A stretch of 24,548 nucleotides of DNA from Verrucomicrobiales bacterium (GCA_028293305.1 JAQGPD010000112.1:1-24548), one strand, 5' to 3'; positions 10,301 to 17,504 are shown, numbered from the stretch's first letter. Numbers and translations: made by a program. The notes: generated by a model not told the origin, from the sequence alone.

Positions 10301-12934
10301 ACTTCCCAGAATGGACACATTCGCGCCTGACAAAGCGATGGACCCCGAAGCCGGCGCATTCAAGGCCACCCCGGAAGGCACCACGATATCGCCGTCAGGA
10401 TTCACGATCTCCAACGAGGCAAAACCATTCTCCCCCAACCAACCCGCCGGCAGCATGGCGCGCTCCACGCGGTCCTCCCGCAGGGGCAGCGGCAGCCCGG
10501 CTTCATCCACGCCGAATGCACCCGCCGGACGCTGGCCGGGATTGTCGGTGAAAGTGATATCCGGAGGCGTGGGTGAAAAGGCCGTGCCGATTCCTGTGGA
10601 CGCTCCGGCAATGAGGCGCTCGATTTCATAATCCAATTTCAAACTCCCGCCCTTGGCCGGAGTCGTGGTCTGCCGCAGCCCGCTGACCGCGGAACCCCGG
10701 AAGATGCCATCCAGGGCCATGGATGCACCCGCCAAGGCGAGCCGTCCGGCGTTGGCGCCCTGCAGATATCCGGCTTCATAGTGCTCGCCGTCCATCCACG
10801 GAATGCGATAGGTCCGCTCGATATTCCATCGCGGATGCGAGTCGGTGAACAGCCCGCTGAAGATGCCGTCGTAAACCCGGTCCGGCGTGGCGGAGGCGAT
10901 ATCGATGAGATTTCCGTTATATAAAAGTCGGCTGGTCCTGACAAATCCGCCGCCGTAATTCAACCACCCTGCCGAGACATCGATGGACGCATTTTTTTGA
11001 ATGATGATGGACCCGCCGGAATTCAAATTCACCGTGCCGCCGCCGACGGTGAGTTCGTCCACGGTCCGCTGGATCACGTTCAAATAGCCTCTCAAATCCG
11101 CCAAAGGAGTGCCCACCCATTCGCGGCCATTGTAAGTCCCGGTGCGGCGCAGATCCACGGTGATCTCCGGACCCCGCAGCAAACCCGTCCTTTGGAGCGG
11201 CGAACTGGCCAACTCCGCACTGCGCAGAGCGACCGTTAGAATGTGGTTGGACAACGGACTCGCGGCATCCGGTGTGCCCGCGACATTGATCATCGCATCC
11301 TCGCCCAGATAAATCTGTCCGCCCGCCCTCACAAAAACCGGGGGCGAAATCATGGTCGCGTAATCCCAGCTCCCGGCAGCGAAATTCACAATCCCTCCGG
11401 GCGCGTGCACCATGGCGCCGCGGTCCATGTGCAGAATGCTCCCGCGCGCATTGACCTGCGATTTCAAAGCCAGTTCCGTGCCCACCACTTTCTCCTCACT
11501 GCCCCATTCCGGCAAAATCCGCGTCACGCTGCCGGGCCCCATGGTCACGGTGCCGGTGGACGTTCCGGACGGCCCGTTGCCATAAAGAAACGGCGCCACA
11601 TTGGGCCGGGTCACGGGATCGTAGGATGTGTTATTGATGGCATCGAATTCCGCCATCAGATCGATCCGGCCATTCAAGGCCACGGAGGTCGTGGCATCGA
11701 TCACGCCCATTTGCCTGACATTTTTCCCGGCCACGGACACACTGCCCCGGTTGGCCAGGATGGATCCGTTATTGCTGGCGGTTCCAGCATAGGGCGCGAT
11801 CGCCGAAGCGGGATCCGCCACGGCTCCGATGAAAACGTCAAGTCCCCGGAGAGAGGGATCCGCACTGCTGTGCGCGGCAAAACCCACCTGCAGGCCCGCA
11901 GCCAGAATCGTCTGTCCATCCGGTGTCAGGATCGTGCCGGCATTGTTCACATTCGGACCCACCAGGGCGATGCGGCCACCCACTTTGGATTCGTTGGAGG
12001 GCGCGGTCAGCACTGCGCCCGGCAGCACCGTCACATCTCCGATGCGGCCCGTGGCAGGCAGGGGAGGCGGCACGAAAGGCGTGGTCCCGGCCTGGGCCAG
12101 GGCTGAGAAAAGAAACTGGGCGGAGGTCTGCTGATTCAACAAACCATCGCGGATCAGCGCGTCATTGATAGGCAGCGAGGACGCCACCAGGGTGTGGACA
12201 TTCACCTGACTGGCACCCCCGAAAATGATGCCGTTTTGATTCACCACATACACCTGGCCCGGGGCGGTGATGCTTCCGAGAATTTGTGAGGGTCGGCCGC
12301 TGGGATCATTGACCTTGTTGAAGGCGATCCATTGTCCGGTGTTTTCCTTGCCGTCGCTCTGGTCAAAATTCAGCTGCGTATCGCGGCCGATATTGAATGT
12401 CTCCCAATTCAGAACCGCCTGGGACTGGGTTTGTTTGATATTCACCAGCGTGCGTGCGCCCGACTGGCTCTGGGTGGGCAAAAACGCGCCGGTCCATAAC
12501 GAAAGATCCGTGCCCACGCCCGGGGCCACCTGCAGGCCGCCGGGGCCCAATCCGTTAGGCACATCCGGCAGTTGGAGGCCGGGATGATTGGGGTCCGCAC
12601 CCGCATTGTTGGCGCCCGCCGCCGCGCGGTTGGCATTCATCTGCGCCCGCTGCACGGCCTCCACCACCCGGCTGGTGCGGGCGAGGGCATCCTGCGCGGT
12701 GGACCTCGCGGCGGCCGCCTGCGCGGCGCCGGTGGAGGCCCCGGGAGTCCGGTTGGTCACGCCGGGCGCGGCGGCTCCGCCGCGCAAAATGTCGCCCGAC
12801 GGAGCGGATTGCACCATGGCGGCCAACGCCAGACCGGACGCGAGCCGGAGCGTGGGCAAAGCACGGAAATGAATCCGGGCCGGAACGGTTCCGGGCGTCT
12901 GGGACACAGGCATGAAATTGGATAGGAAAGCCAA
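1367..12934 (-). CDS. Giant filamentous-haemagglutinin-like exoprotein (TpsA)
   Basis: This is a 3,855-codon secreted beta-helix protein, the presumed cargo of the TpsB encoded at the other end of the operon. Residues about 20-45 form a long signal-like segment (LRLASGLALAAMVQSA), followed by an Ala/Asn-rich linker. The TPS domain occupies about 140-290, with AVLNWETFNIGRDTQLNF and QVYVVNQNGIIFGGASQVNV; NQNGI (232-236) stands where NPNGI is usual. Thousands of residues of Gly/Ser-rich beta-helix repeats follow, with recurrent LxDVSG-like steps. Around residue 1770 a YTLLPARYALQPGGF segment, and around 3090-3120 an IWYKTYFSTYG segment, recall the DUF3739-type haemagglutinin family; that assignment is from memory. 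The C-terminus is Ala/Pro-rich, has DVTVEVLG at 3792-3799, then a Glu/Arg/Gln-rich tail. The longest frame starts with TTG at 12934; the ATG at 12913 is equally possible. Neither has a strong ribosome site. Adhesion, aggregation or polysaccharide binding are plausible roles. Confidence 0.9.
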   Translation of the reverse strand: MAFLSNFMPVSQTPGTVPARIHFRALPTLRLASGLALAAMVQSAPSGDILRGGAAAPGVTNRTPGASTGAAQAAAARSTAQDALARTSRVVEAVQRAQMNANRAAAGANNAGADPNHPGLQLPDVPNGLGPGGLQVAPGVGTDLSLWTGAFLPTQSQSGARTLVNIKQTQSQAVLNWETFNIGRDTQLNFDQSDGKENTGQWIAFNKVNDPSGRPSQILGSITAPGQVYVVNQNGIIFGGASQVNVHTLVASSLPINDALIRDGLLNQQTSAQFLFSALAQAGTTPFVPPPLPATGRIGDVTVLPGAVLTAPSNESKVGGRIALVGPNVNNAGTILTPDGQTILAAGLQVGFAAHSSADPSLRGLDVFIGAVADPASAIAPYAGTASNNGSILANRGSVSVAGKNVRQMGVIDATTSVALNGRIDLMAEFDAINNTSYDPVTRPNVAPFLYGNGPSGTSTGTVTMGPGSVTRILPEWGSEEKVVGTELALKSQVNARGSILHMDRGAMVHAPGGIVNFAAGSWDYATMISPPVFVRAGGQIYLGEDAMINVAGTPDAASPLSNHILTVALRSAELASSPLQRTGLLRGPEITVDLRRTGTYNGREWVGTPLADLRGYLNVIQRTVDELTVGGGTVNLNSGGSIIIQKNASIDVSAGWLNYGGGFVRTSRLLYNGNLIDIASATPDRVYDGIFSGLFTDSHPRWNIERTYRIPWMDGEHYEAGYLQGANAGRLALAGASMALDGIFRGSAVSGLRQTTTPAKGGSLKLDYEIERLIAGASTGIGTAFSPTPPDITFTDNPGQRPAGAFGVDEAGLPLPLREDRVERAMLPAGWLGENGFASLEIVNPDGDIVVPSGVALNAPASGSIALSGANVSILGSLKAPGGAINVNVFKLPPSLVASLKASGAINIPVPEEDRGRFILGGGAVVDTAGLIVDNRPASPTLSQSPRVLDGGTISIKAWSADLAPGSLMDVSGGVEFGPRGERTFGKAGKLEIIAGQDPNLAAVDGGTLRLGGLLKGFSGTTTGGTLSLQAQLIQIGGSPLSPASLSLSPDFFNQGGFSTFNLTGLGQTVEDEEYLPGIYIAPGTRIAPKVLGYVAMPYGGPGGTIALVPYQKPEGLRAPANLSFTAKGVRNELSNLLLTRGDVVVGRGASLLTDALGSLSFRGDTVSFEGSATAPGGRISIVGANSLPQVGAPPEFAQTTVYLGPTARLSTAGTSLTQRDRFGRMVGSVLPGGSISVSGNIVAESGALLDVSGTSGMVDLHPHQLGLGADGRMLKPGDQLVPATSGLTSPLYQGLSIRTNLDSNGGSITLTGGQMLFSDAELRGKAGGESALGGTLSVTSGRFQAANSAETNLVVTQGGLVIPPGWNRGQSPIGQPVRDASGTPLAGMGYFAADRFASGGFDSLVLGGNVEFRGPVRITADRALRVAGGGVIRADSRVELTADYLSLGQAFVPPLRAEDRQLLFTLTNGTEYFLTPSAGTGELVARANLIDVGTLSLQGIGRTTLNAGGGAIRGNGTLNAAGRLELVAGQIYPTTASRFNIVVYDAPGSPGTLVVGGGNGSPLPLSAGGELNLFANTIVQGGVLRAPFGTIRLGWDGTGTAPFADPLTGTLATLPVTQQLTLTAGSETSVSGVDPRTGLGITIPYGYVSGGEAWIDPTGVDITATGPPERKILIGARNLSTEAGSLIDIRGGGDLYAYRWVEGNGGPDDVLLNNGSYAILPGYDSTYDPYAPFNTRTDAFGDDPGYINSTLNVGDQIYLARNGRVPAGNYTLLPARYALQPGGFLVTPLSGGPIGSFQLPDGSSLVSGYRFNTTNFGTGSSVQSRFELAPGSVVRQRAAYEDFFANTFFKEAAAALKTGVPRLPEDSGRLVLQAVESMLLNGTVAAKSMAAGRGGLVDISSAADIYIGAGLQASAPAGSLLLRAEQLNAMGAESLLIGGVRTYSAAGANVAVNTGKLILDNGATALSGTDIILTSKTALTLAPGASLVSTGSVEGGLDPLIFGNTTTAGSGNGLMVRMAADPAATSTRLGVTPGGAPLLTVGAGVRMEGESLTLDSTSGTSLSPDAALLADTIHLFSGQISLVRSGPGPVPAGTGLVLSGGALTTLEQRARDLDLRSYTSLDLYGSGTVGVAGSLRLSAGQIRGFGQDGGEFGFRAPTIVLDNQGNATVPGIVSPATGNLVLSGNTIMLGAGDLRIDQFNMLRLDAASGLIVSGRGSLTAQNDVRGSMPVVTGMSGASHALRAGGILDLAVAPGVGVAPGGLGAEIALQGSSVNLGTSVVMPSGRISVKALTGNIEVGGLLSATGTARAFNDAVRYTDAGEVLLTSDSGTVNLLPGSLVDVSAQAGGGNAGLFSASAPMGSVVLGGSLRGQAGAGGLSGSAFLDVNAGTGLTDLNDKLDAGGFFESRQFRVRSGNVVLDGTSRAHSFRLAADAGSITVRGTIDASGTTGGLIALTANGSLTLQPSARLTVAAADFDSAGKGGSISLQSGSSRNGVVPSGTLLDLQAGSVLDLSVASFVPGGIGTPGSSAFYGKFGGTLHLRAPRSAGNDGLGMGPLASTITGASSILAEGYELTDLTASGTAGTITTAVQTGINTRATAFMTHESAIVSGLLGSDSQGLGSLLVLAPGAEIINRAGNLTLGTATSTNTTDWSLHAFRYGAKAAPGVLTLRAPGDLIFFNALSDGFTPATSGNAGQRLWQGTAMNINPLLPVNTQSWSYHLTAGADLSAADGGAVLSATALAPDRGSLLLGKNYNAVLVAGATAQTATAVQDRFQVIRTGTGDITINAGRDIRLLNQFASIYTAGAALANPESIFNPNDFSIPLLNGNGIQPQTPELGSSQTVYNPSWTMAGGNVSLQAGQNIGRYTLVGGVLTVDTSRQIPNNWLMRRGALNPETGEYGFSGITDTGFEFADPSSSTTWWVDFSNFFQGIGTLGGGNIRMTAGNDIINTDAVAPTNARAAGLAADGSALAPDSSKFVELGGGDIRVQAGRNIDGGTYYVERGNATLSAGAAVTTNQARSPSLGILGTTSIPVSQNDLIVSRNPEIYHPLTWMPTNFYLGKGSISVNARQDILMGPVANTFLLPQGLNNKIWYKTYFSTYGADSSLDVVSLGGNITHRNAVSLPQSQTATPTLIAWLSRQNLFDNRISPTTRGSNAQPWIRLVETGVSEFGPAASLLPPILRSTAFGGEINIVGNVTLSPSAGGTVELLADGAINGIGPTGRIRSGNLSVNAYTSGQINLSDADPALIPGILSPYAGNVVSGASVLQQRRTNLPGGLPIDGLLDETGSYTGTAAAISRKRALHSAGLLHLADRSPTLIYSGADISGLTIFSAKAARIIAGRDMADVSLYLQNIAASDISLVSAGRDLIPFNESAALRSKASDAAQGNLLLGSQRPTSDGGSTNANAGDIQINGPGVLEVLAGGKIDLGVGANFTDGTGTGIASIGNFRNPFLPGTGADLIVMAGVGGADGAGAALGLSRSSLDIEAFTAQYAATGSTAESAYLKKLGASSSGELTDEQKAIVALEVFFDVLKKSGRDAALTGSYADGYAAIDLLYGTAGTGEANILGRSRDIRTSSGGAISIAAPGGGLSMASQIFGNPLAPPGIVTETGGSVSIFTNDSVSLGQARIFTLRGGNITIWSSTGDIAAGSAAKTVVSAPPTRVLIDSNSADVRTDLAGLATGGGIGVLATVDGVAPGDVDLIAPVGAVDAGDAGIRSSGNLTIAASQVLNAGNIAVAGSSAGTPAAAPVAPAVSTPAPAPPPTASKNQASDAAQAASAANQQKGPAEVPVSDVTVEVLGYGGGESEPETAPLPESADEEEKRRRRQQQEAQEQTNDSPPAASSEPAPSAAPPSNP

Positions 12935-12958
12935 CGGCGGGAAATCCCCGGGATGTTG

Positions 12959-13888
12959 TTATTTGGCCAATGCCTTGGCGAGCGAGACTTCGTTGATGGA
13001 CACCGGATTTTGCTGCAGCAGCGCGGAGATGTAGGCCTGGCTGTTGGCCTTGGCCCGTTCCTGCCGCATCCGTTCTGTCAGGACGGCGCGCACTTTTTCC
13101 AAGGGAGGCGTGGAGGGCTCACGGATTTCCTGACACCGCAGGATATGCCAACCGTCCTTCAAACGCACAGCATCCGACTGGGCACCGGCGGTCAATTTGG
13201 TCGCTGCCTCACGGATTTCCGGCTGGATCTGTGCTTCGACCATCCAGCCGATTTCCCCGCCCTGCGCGGCGGATTCGGATTCGTCGCTGTGTTTTTTGGC
13301 GATTGCCGCAAAGTCGGCAGTTTTGTCAGCGAGCGCCTTTTTGACTTCGGCCAGTTTGGCCTCGGCCTTTTCCAAATCCGGTTTGGCGATGCCCTCGGGA
13401 GCCGCGATGTAAATCTGGGCCAGCTTCCATTGACGGCCCACGGCGAGTGCCGGTTTCGCCTGGTCGTAGGCAATTTCCAGTTCGGTTTCGCTGGGATAGC
13501 CGGGAGCGGGCTGGGAGACGGATTGCAAATAACTTTCCGTGATCGCCGTTTCGCGGGCACGTTCGACGGCGGCTTTGACCTGGGGTTTTTCCTCCCACTT
13601 TTTCGCCAGGGCTTCGTTCAGCATGAGGCGCTGCACGAGGATCAGACGCACCACTTGATTCATCAGCGCCGGATCCTTGGCGATGGCTTCCTGCTCGCGC
13701 GGATCCAACTTTGCCAAGGCGGCCTTCACTTCATCCAACTTCACATCCAGCTCCCCAACCCGCGCGACAACGTTGGTGTCGGGGGCGGCGATGGAACCGG
13801 GAACCGGCTTATCAGGCGCGGCCCAGGCGGCGGCGAAGGAGACGGAAATAACACAAATGGCGGGGACGAGGGGGGATCTGATTTTCAT
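12959..13888 (-). CDS. Periplasmic PpiC/parvulin-type peptidyl-prolyl isomerase
   Basis: This 309-residue protein is predicted to be an exported folding helper of the SurA/PrsA kind. Residues 1-23 form a signal peptide ending AWA. A helical chaperone-like region follows (about 40-145, with the SurA_N-like pattern of long amphipathic helices). The parvulin domain lies at about 152-255, with AQGGEIGWM and the C-terminal DGWHILRCQEIR typical of the fold. A charged helical tail closes the protein. Its ATG overlaps the stop of the preceding coiled-coil gene by four nucleotides (ATGA), and the exoprotein gene begins 24 nt after its stop. That placement suggests it keeps the giant TpsA or the outer-membrane partners competent during periplasmic transit. 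PPIase chemistry is known for the family; the client is inferred. Confidence 0.88.
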   Translation of the reverse strand: MKIRSPLVPAICVISVSFAAAWAAPDKPVPGSIAAPDTNVVARVGELDVKLDEVKAALAKLDPREQEAIAKDPALMNQVVRLILVQRLMLNEALAKKWEEKPQVKAAVERARETAITESYLQSVSQPAPGYPSETELEIAYDQAKPALAVGRQWKLAQIYIAAPEGIAKPDLEKAEAKLAEVKKALADKTADFAAIAKKHSDESESAAQGGEIGWMVEAQIQPEIREAATKLTAGAQSDAVRLKDGWHILRCQEIREPSTPPLEKVRAVLTERMRQERAKANSQAYISALLQQNPVSINEVSLAKALAK

Positions 13889-14538
13889 GGCTGGGCGGTT
13901 TGGTCGAGGAGTTTGTCACCGTATTCCTGCAACTGGTTCTGCAGCTTTACTTTCGTTAGTCCGGTGAAGGGTTCGCGGGCGGCGATGGCTTCGCCGAGGC
14001 TGTATTTGCGGTAGCGGTCGAGGATTTCGTTGGCCGTCGCGAAGAGCGCGGCATTGCGTGTGCGCAGGTCGGCGACCCGGCGTTCGAGGGCGGCATTGGT
14101 GGCCGCGAAGGCGGCGCGCGCGGCTTCCTTCTTTTTCGCCAGATCGGAAATCTGGATGTGGGCCGCCCTCCATTTATCCAGGGATTTTTGGAATTTTCCC
14201 AGCTCCTCCTGACTGGCGGTGAGCTTGCCTTCGAGGTTTTCCTTTTGCTTGGCGGCGGCTTCCATGGCCTCCGATTTCTCGCGGCTGAGGGCGGCCAGTT
14301 GTTTGGACATTTTTTCAACCTGCGCGGTCAGTTCCGTGTTTTTGGCATCGGCGGCTGCCTTCTCCGCATTGGCGGTGGCGGCCTCGCTTTGCGCGGTGCG
14401 GAGTTGCAGCGTGACGCCTTTCAAGGCCTCGCGGAGTTTGTCCTCGGCCCCAGGGGGCGCCTGGGCAAATCCTGGCAGGATGGCCGACGTTAACAGCAGG
14501 AAGGCCGCCGGCAGGAATGGGAATCGGAATGAGTTCAT
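13885..14538 (-). CDS. Exported coiled-coil protein of unknown function
   Basis: I do not recognise a named family. The start chosen is the ATG at 14538, one nucleotide after the porin stop. It gives 217 residues beginning MNSFRFPFLPAAFLLLTSAI with a clear signal peptide ending near GFAQA; a longer upstream frame would run into the porin gene and lose this. Residues about 30-175 are an almost unbroken coiled coil rich in Ala, Lys, Glu and Gln (for example LREALKGVTLQLRTAQSEAA). A short conserved-looking C-terminal region follows, containing ILDRYRKYSLGEAIAAREPF. It may be a Skp-like holdase, a spacer or a structural partner of TonB or the porin. Its stop overlaps the ppiC start (ATGA), so the two are probably translationally coupled and act in the same process. 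Confidence 0.75.
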   Translation of the reverse strand: MNSFRFPFLPAAFLLLTSAILPGFAQAPPGAEDKLREALKGVTLQLRTAQSEAATANAEKAAADAKNTELTAQVEKMSKQLAALSREKSEAMEAAAKQKENLEGKLTASQEELGKFQKSLDKWRAAHIQISDLAKKKEAARAAFAATNAALERRVADLRTRNAALFATANEILDRYRKYSLGEAIAAREPFTGLTKVKLQNQLQEYGDKLLDQTAQP

Positions 14539-14539
14539 G

Positions 14540-16600
14540 TTAGAATTTAAGTTTGAAATCGACCTGCAGGTAGTCGCTCTTGAGTGGCGGTCCGGCGATC
14601 TGGTCGTTGCTGTTCCATTGGACGCCGAAGGTCGCATTGGGGGAGACGGAATAGGCTCCGCTGAAAACGAAACCCTTCACATTGGTGCCGCCGCCGCCGA
14701 AATCGGAATCATTGAATCCATCCACCACGGAGTCGGAGCCGATGTAGCGGTAGTCCGCTCCAAGGGTCCAGTCGCCACGCTTCATCATGGCCAGTTTGCC
14801 GAACTTGATGCCGACCATCCATGCGGTGTCATCGCCATCAAACATCCCGATTTTGGCCGGAGCCGTGGTGTCTGTGGAGGTGGCGGCCGCGGTGGGATCA
14901 ACAGGCGCCAATGGCCCGCGGTTGTTGACCGCGACAGGCTCGATCTCCTCGCGGTTGAACGCGGTGTTTTTGATATACTCGCCATGGACCGCGATCTGGG
15001 CGGGCTCGAATCCGCTGTATTCCAGTTTTCCGCTAACAACCACCGGGGTGAACTTGCTGGCCAGACCGAAGTATTGGAACTGATTGCTGGTGCCGAAGTT
15101 ATTCGTGGCGTCCGGGATGATCTGTCGCAGCGGTTTATAAGTGTTTCCGGCCTGGGCGAAGGAGGGACGGGTATTGTCCGTCGGGCCGGCATCGCTCGAG
15201 CTCAGCGGCAGGAAGGGCTCGGAAAGCTCGCCCTGCACCTTGTCGAAATCGAAGTAGGCGATGCCAAGTTTCATCTTCAGCGTGTCTGTTAGCTTCATGT
15301 CCAGACCGGCCTGGGCACCGAACAGGAACTTGTCAGTGCTCTCGAATTTCGCCGGCTGATTGCTGGAGAAATTCAGGTCTGTATTGAAGATGGGAAAGGC
15401 GCCCGCAGTCAGGAAAGGACTGACATGACTGCCGGCTTTTCCTTTGAGTTTGAGGGCGAGACCGTCGAAGCCGAGGTCCTCGTCGAAGATCAGGCCGGAA
15501 GCCATGAAGGGATTGTCAAACCGGCCGCCCAGCGCATCCAGGGACAGGACGTCGGTGCCAAAGTCCGTGTGGTATTTGATGAACGCGCGGTCGAGCCAGA
15601 TGGCATATTTCGAAAAATTACCGCCCTGTCCGGAGCCTGCCAGACCGACACTCTGGTTGGTGGAGGTCGGGTTGTTATTTTCCCCCGTGGCGATGCGGAT
15701 GCCGGCGCTGAAGCCGTCGGAAAGCTGCCATTCGCCACCGGCGCGGACGCGGATGCGGTAACGCATGCGTTCCTGATCGACATTGCGCTGCGGCGAAAAG
15801 ACGAGGCCCGCGGTGTCGAAAGGAGCGCCGGTGTTGATGGCGTTGAAGTTCGGGAAGGAGCCCGTGTTGTCGTTTCCGTCAGGGAATTGGATCAGCTCAT
15901 AACGCAATCGGATGTCGCCGAAAATATCCGTGGGATCGTCCATCCGCGGCAGGGCGAGGGCGACCGCGCTGTTCTTGCCATCGGGTTGTCCGGCGCGCAG
16001 ATCCGCCAGGACCTGGGTGCGGATTTCCTCACGCATTTGATTGCGCACGCTGTCGGGCACGTAGCTGACCTTGAGCGCCTCGTCCTCCTCCGCGGCGGCG
16101 GCGTCCTTCCGGGCTTTGGCGGCGGTGCGGGCGGCCAGCGCTTCATTTTCCGCCTGCCGGATCAGGCCCACGGCCTCCACCTGGCTCAGATATCCTTTTT
16201 GAACAAAGATCCTGAGCATGTTGATAGTCACATTCTGCGACATGTCGGGTGGGGCTTCCTCGGGCGCGCCTTTGTCAGGGAAAAGTTGGGAGATGGGAGG
16301 AGGGTCGGTGGGACCGTTGATGTCGCCGGAGGCCGCGTCCGCGTCCGCGGGTGGTGGCGTCGCGGCGGATCCGACGCGGGGCGCCGGGCCCGGATTGTCC
16401 TTCACGGCGGAGGGATCGGGAGCATCCGATGGCGCCGGAGCTGGCGTGTCCGCGGCGGCGGGAGCTTCGGCGGCAGGCGCAGGCGCCGGCGCAGGACCCG
16501 TTAGGTCCGTTTGCGCGTGGGCCGGCAGCATGGACAGCATCAGAGCCAGGCCCGCCGTGGCCGCGGGTGGGGAAAATTGAAAAGAGGGACGGGTTTTCAA
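14540..16600 (-). CDS. Putative outer-membrane porin with long Ala/Pro-rich and coiled-coil N-terminus
   Basis: This 686-residue protein resembles the putative-porin family (Porin_5-like; assignment from memory). Residues 1-30 are a signal peptide ending AHAQ. Residues about 32-118 are Ala/Pro/Asp-rich and probably extended. Residues about 120-205 contain SQNVTINMLRIFVQKGYLSQ and a charged helical stretch likely to form coiled coils. From about residue 225 (IFGDIRLRYELIQF) onward alternating beta-strands form the barrel, with a typical outer-membrane C-terminus, YLQVDFKLKF. The start is a TTG at 16600, which gives an intact signal peptide; no in-frame ATG lies upstream. It sits 22 nt after the tonB stop and one nucleotide before the coiled-coil gene. 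In this operon it may be the outer-membrane element contacted by TonB, because no TonB-dependent receptor is present. That role is inferred. Confidence 0.82.
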   Translation of the reverse strand: MKTRPSFQFSPPAATAGLALMLSMLPAHAQTDLTGPAPAPAPAAEAPAAADTPAPAPSDAPDPSAVKDNPGPAPRVGSAATPPPADADAASGDINGPTDPPPISQLFPDKGAPEEAPPDMSQNVTINMLRIFVQKGYLSQVEAVGLIRQAENEALAARTAAKARKDAAAAEEDEALKVSYVPDSVRNQMREEIRTQVLADLRAGQPDGKNSAVALALPRMDDPTDIFGDIRLRYELIQFPDGNDNTGSFPNFNAINTGAPFDTAGLVFSPQRNVDQERMRYRIRVRAGGEWQLSDGFSAGIRIATGENNNPTSTNQSVGLAGSGQGGNFSKYAIWLDRAFIKYHTDFGTDVLSLDALGGRFDNPFMASGLIFDEDLGFDGLALKLKGKAGSHVSPFLTAGAFPIFNTDLNFSSNQPAKFESTDKFLFGAQAGLDMKLTDTLKMKLGIAYFDFDKVQGELSEPFLPLSSSDAGPTDNTRPSFAQAGNTYKPLRQIIPDATNNFGTSNQFQYFGLASKFTPVVVSGKLEYSGFEPAQIAVHGEYIKNTAFNREEIEPVAVNNRGPLAPVDPTAAATSTDTTAPAKIGMFDGDDTAWMVGIKFGKLAMMKRGDWTLGADYRYIGSDSVVDGFNDSDFGGGGTNVKGFVFSGAYSVSPNATFGVQWNSNDQIAGPPLKSDYLQVDFKLKF

Positions 16601-16622
16601 AACAGAAATCAGGGTGGAGGGA

Positions 16623-17486
16623 TCACCGCGGAGCGCGGGCCGTGAGACGGAGATTGATAGGCATTTTCATGCCGGCGGGAGGTGGGGACTGGAGCTGCAG
16701 ACCTGTCAGGACTTCATTGCGCAGCGCCGCATCCATGGAGGGATCGCCGGTGCTTCCGCTCAGGGAGGCACGGGTCACGCGGCCGGTTTCATCGGCCCAG
16801 ATTTTGGCGGTCACGCTCAGGCTGGCGGACTTGGTTTTGGAGTGGCGTTTGATAGCGGAGGCGATGCTGTTCTGCACCTGCACGGCGTAATAACCGAACT
16901 TGCTGCCGCCGCCGCCGCCCACGCGACGGCCGCCGCCATTGCCGTTTCCGGTGGCTTTGCCCAGGCCGAAACCATCCGTCGGACCATTGCCGGTGATGTT
17001 CGTCCCGATGGGTGGCGGGGAGTCGTCCACGGGTTCGGGAGGCGTTTCCTCCGCGACCGGGGTCTGTTCCTCCATCTGCTCCTCTTTCGGCTGTTCCACC
17101 TTGGGAGGAGGGGGCGGCGGCGGGGGAGGAGGGGGCGGTGGCGGGGCGAGCTGCACATTGATAGGCACCGCGGCTTTCCTGGCAGGACCAGCGGCGGAGG
17201 GCTTGGACGGGCTCATGAAAAGATAACAGGCCCCGGCGGCGGCCAGGGTGGCCAGACCGATCAGCACGCGGTATCGGCGGAAAAAGCCGGGTTCGTCGTC
17301 ATCATCGTCGTCATCCAAGGCCGAAGCCGCGCGCGTTTTGGCGGATTCCATGGGGGATGGCCTTGCGGCGGATTCAGGGCGGGGGGCACGTTCCCCCGCG
17401 ACGGATCCGGCGGTTGGCGGGGCGGGAACCGCAGCCTGCCGGGACGCGGCGGCCTGCTTGGTTTTTTCCAAAAGTTCAGTGCTCAT
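16623..17486 (-). CDS. TonB-family energy transducer
   Basis: This 287-residue protein links the inner-membrane ExbB-ExbD motor to an outer-membrane client. It has an unusually long cytoplasmic N-terminus (residues 1-70) with an acidic run of seven Asp (58-64). One transmembrane helix spans about 73-92 (YRVLIGLATLAAAGACYLF). Then comes a periplasmic spacer with 14 consecutive prolines at 115-128 and a Pro/Glu-rich stretch to about 160. A Gly-rich hinge lies at 163-196. The C-terminal TonB domain (about 200-285) has VTAKIWADETGRVTRASLSG and the pattern of the TonB/TolA C-terminal fold. It lies 18 nt after exbD and 22 nt before the porin gene. The spacer length suits crossing the periplasm. Its outer-membrane partner is unknown; the porin, TpsB and the exoprotein tail are candidates. 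Confidence 0.88.
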   Translation of the reverse strand: MSTELLEKTKQAAASRQAAVPAPPTAGSVAGERAPRPESAARPSPMESAKTRAASALDDDDDDDEPGFFRRYRVLIGLATLAAAGACYLFMSPSKPSAAGPARKAAVPINVQLAPPPPPPPPPPPPPPKVEQPKEEQMEEQTPVAEETPPEPVDDSPPPIGTNITGNGPTDGFGLGKATGNGNGGGRRVGGGGGSKFGYYAVQVQNSIASAIKRHSKTKSASLSVTAKIWADETGRVTRASLSGSTGDPSMDAALRNEVLTGLQLQSPPPAGMKMPINLRLTARAPR

Positions 17487-17504
17487 AGTTGGGGGGCGTT
17501 GAGG

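Noticed and set aside
11243..12106. Long plus-strand open frame of 287 codons inside the exoprotein gene
   Set aside because: It is a GC-driven antisense shadow with His/Gly/Arg-rich composition and no domain pattern; the minus-strand haemagglutinin reading is clear.
12953..14014. Plus-strand 353-codon open frame opposite ppiC
   Set aside because: It is antisense to a clear PpiC domain gene, with shadow composition rich in Gly and Phe.
13885..14637. Longer 250-codon start for the coiled-coil protein
   Set aside because: The extra 33 residues overlap the porin coding region and hide a clear signal peptide; the ATG at 14538 is better.
15425..16504. Plus-strand 359-codon open frame opposite the porin
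   Set aside because: It is the complement of a repetitive Ala/Pro and barrel-coding region; it has no motif and lacks a credible upstream start.
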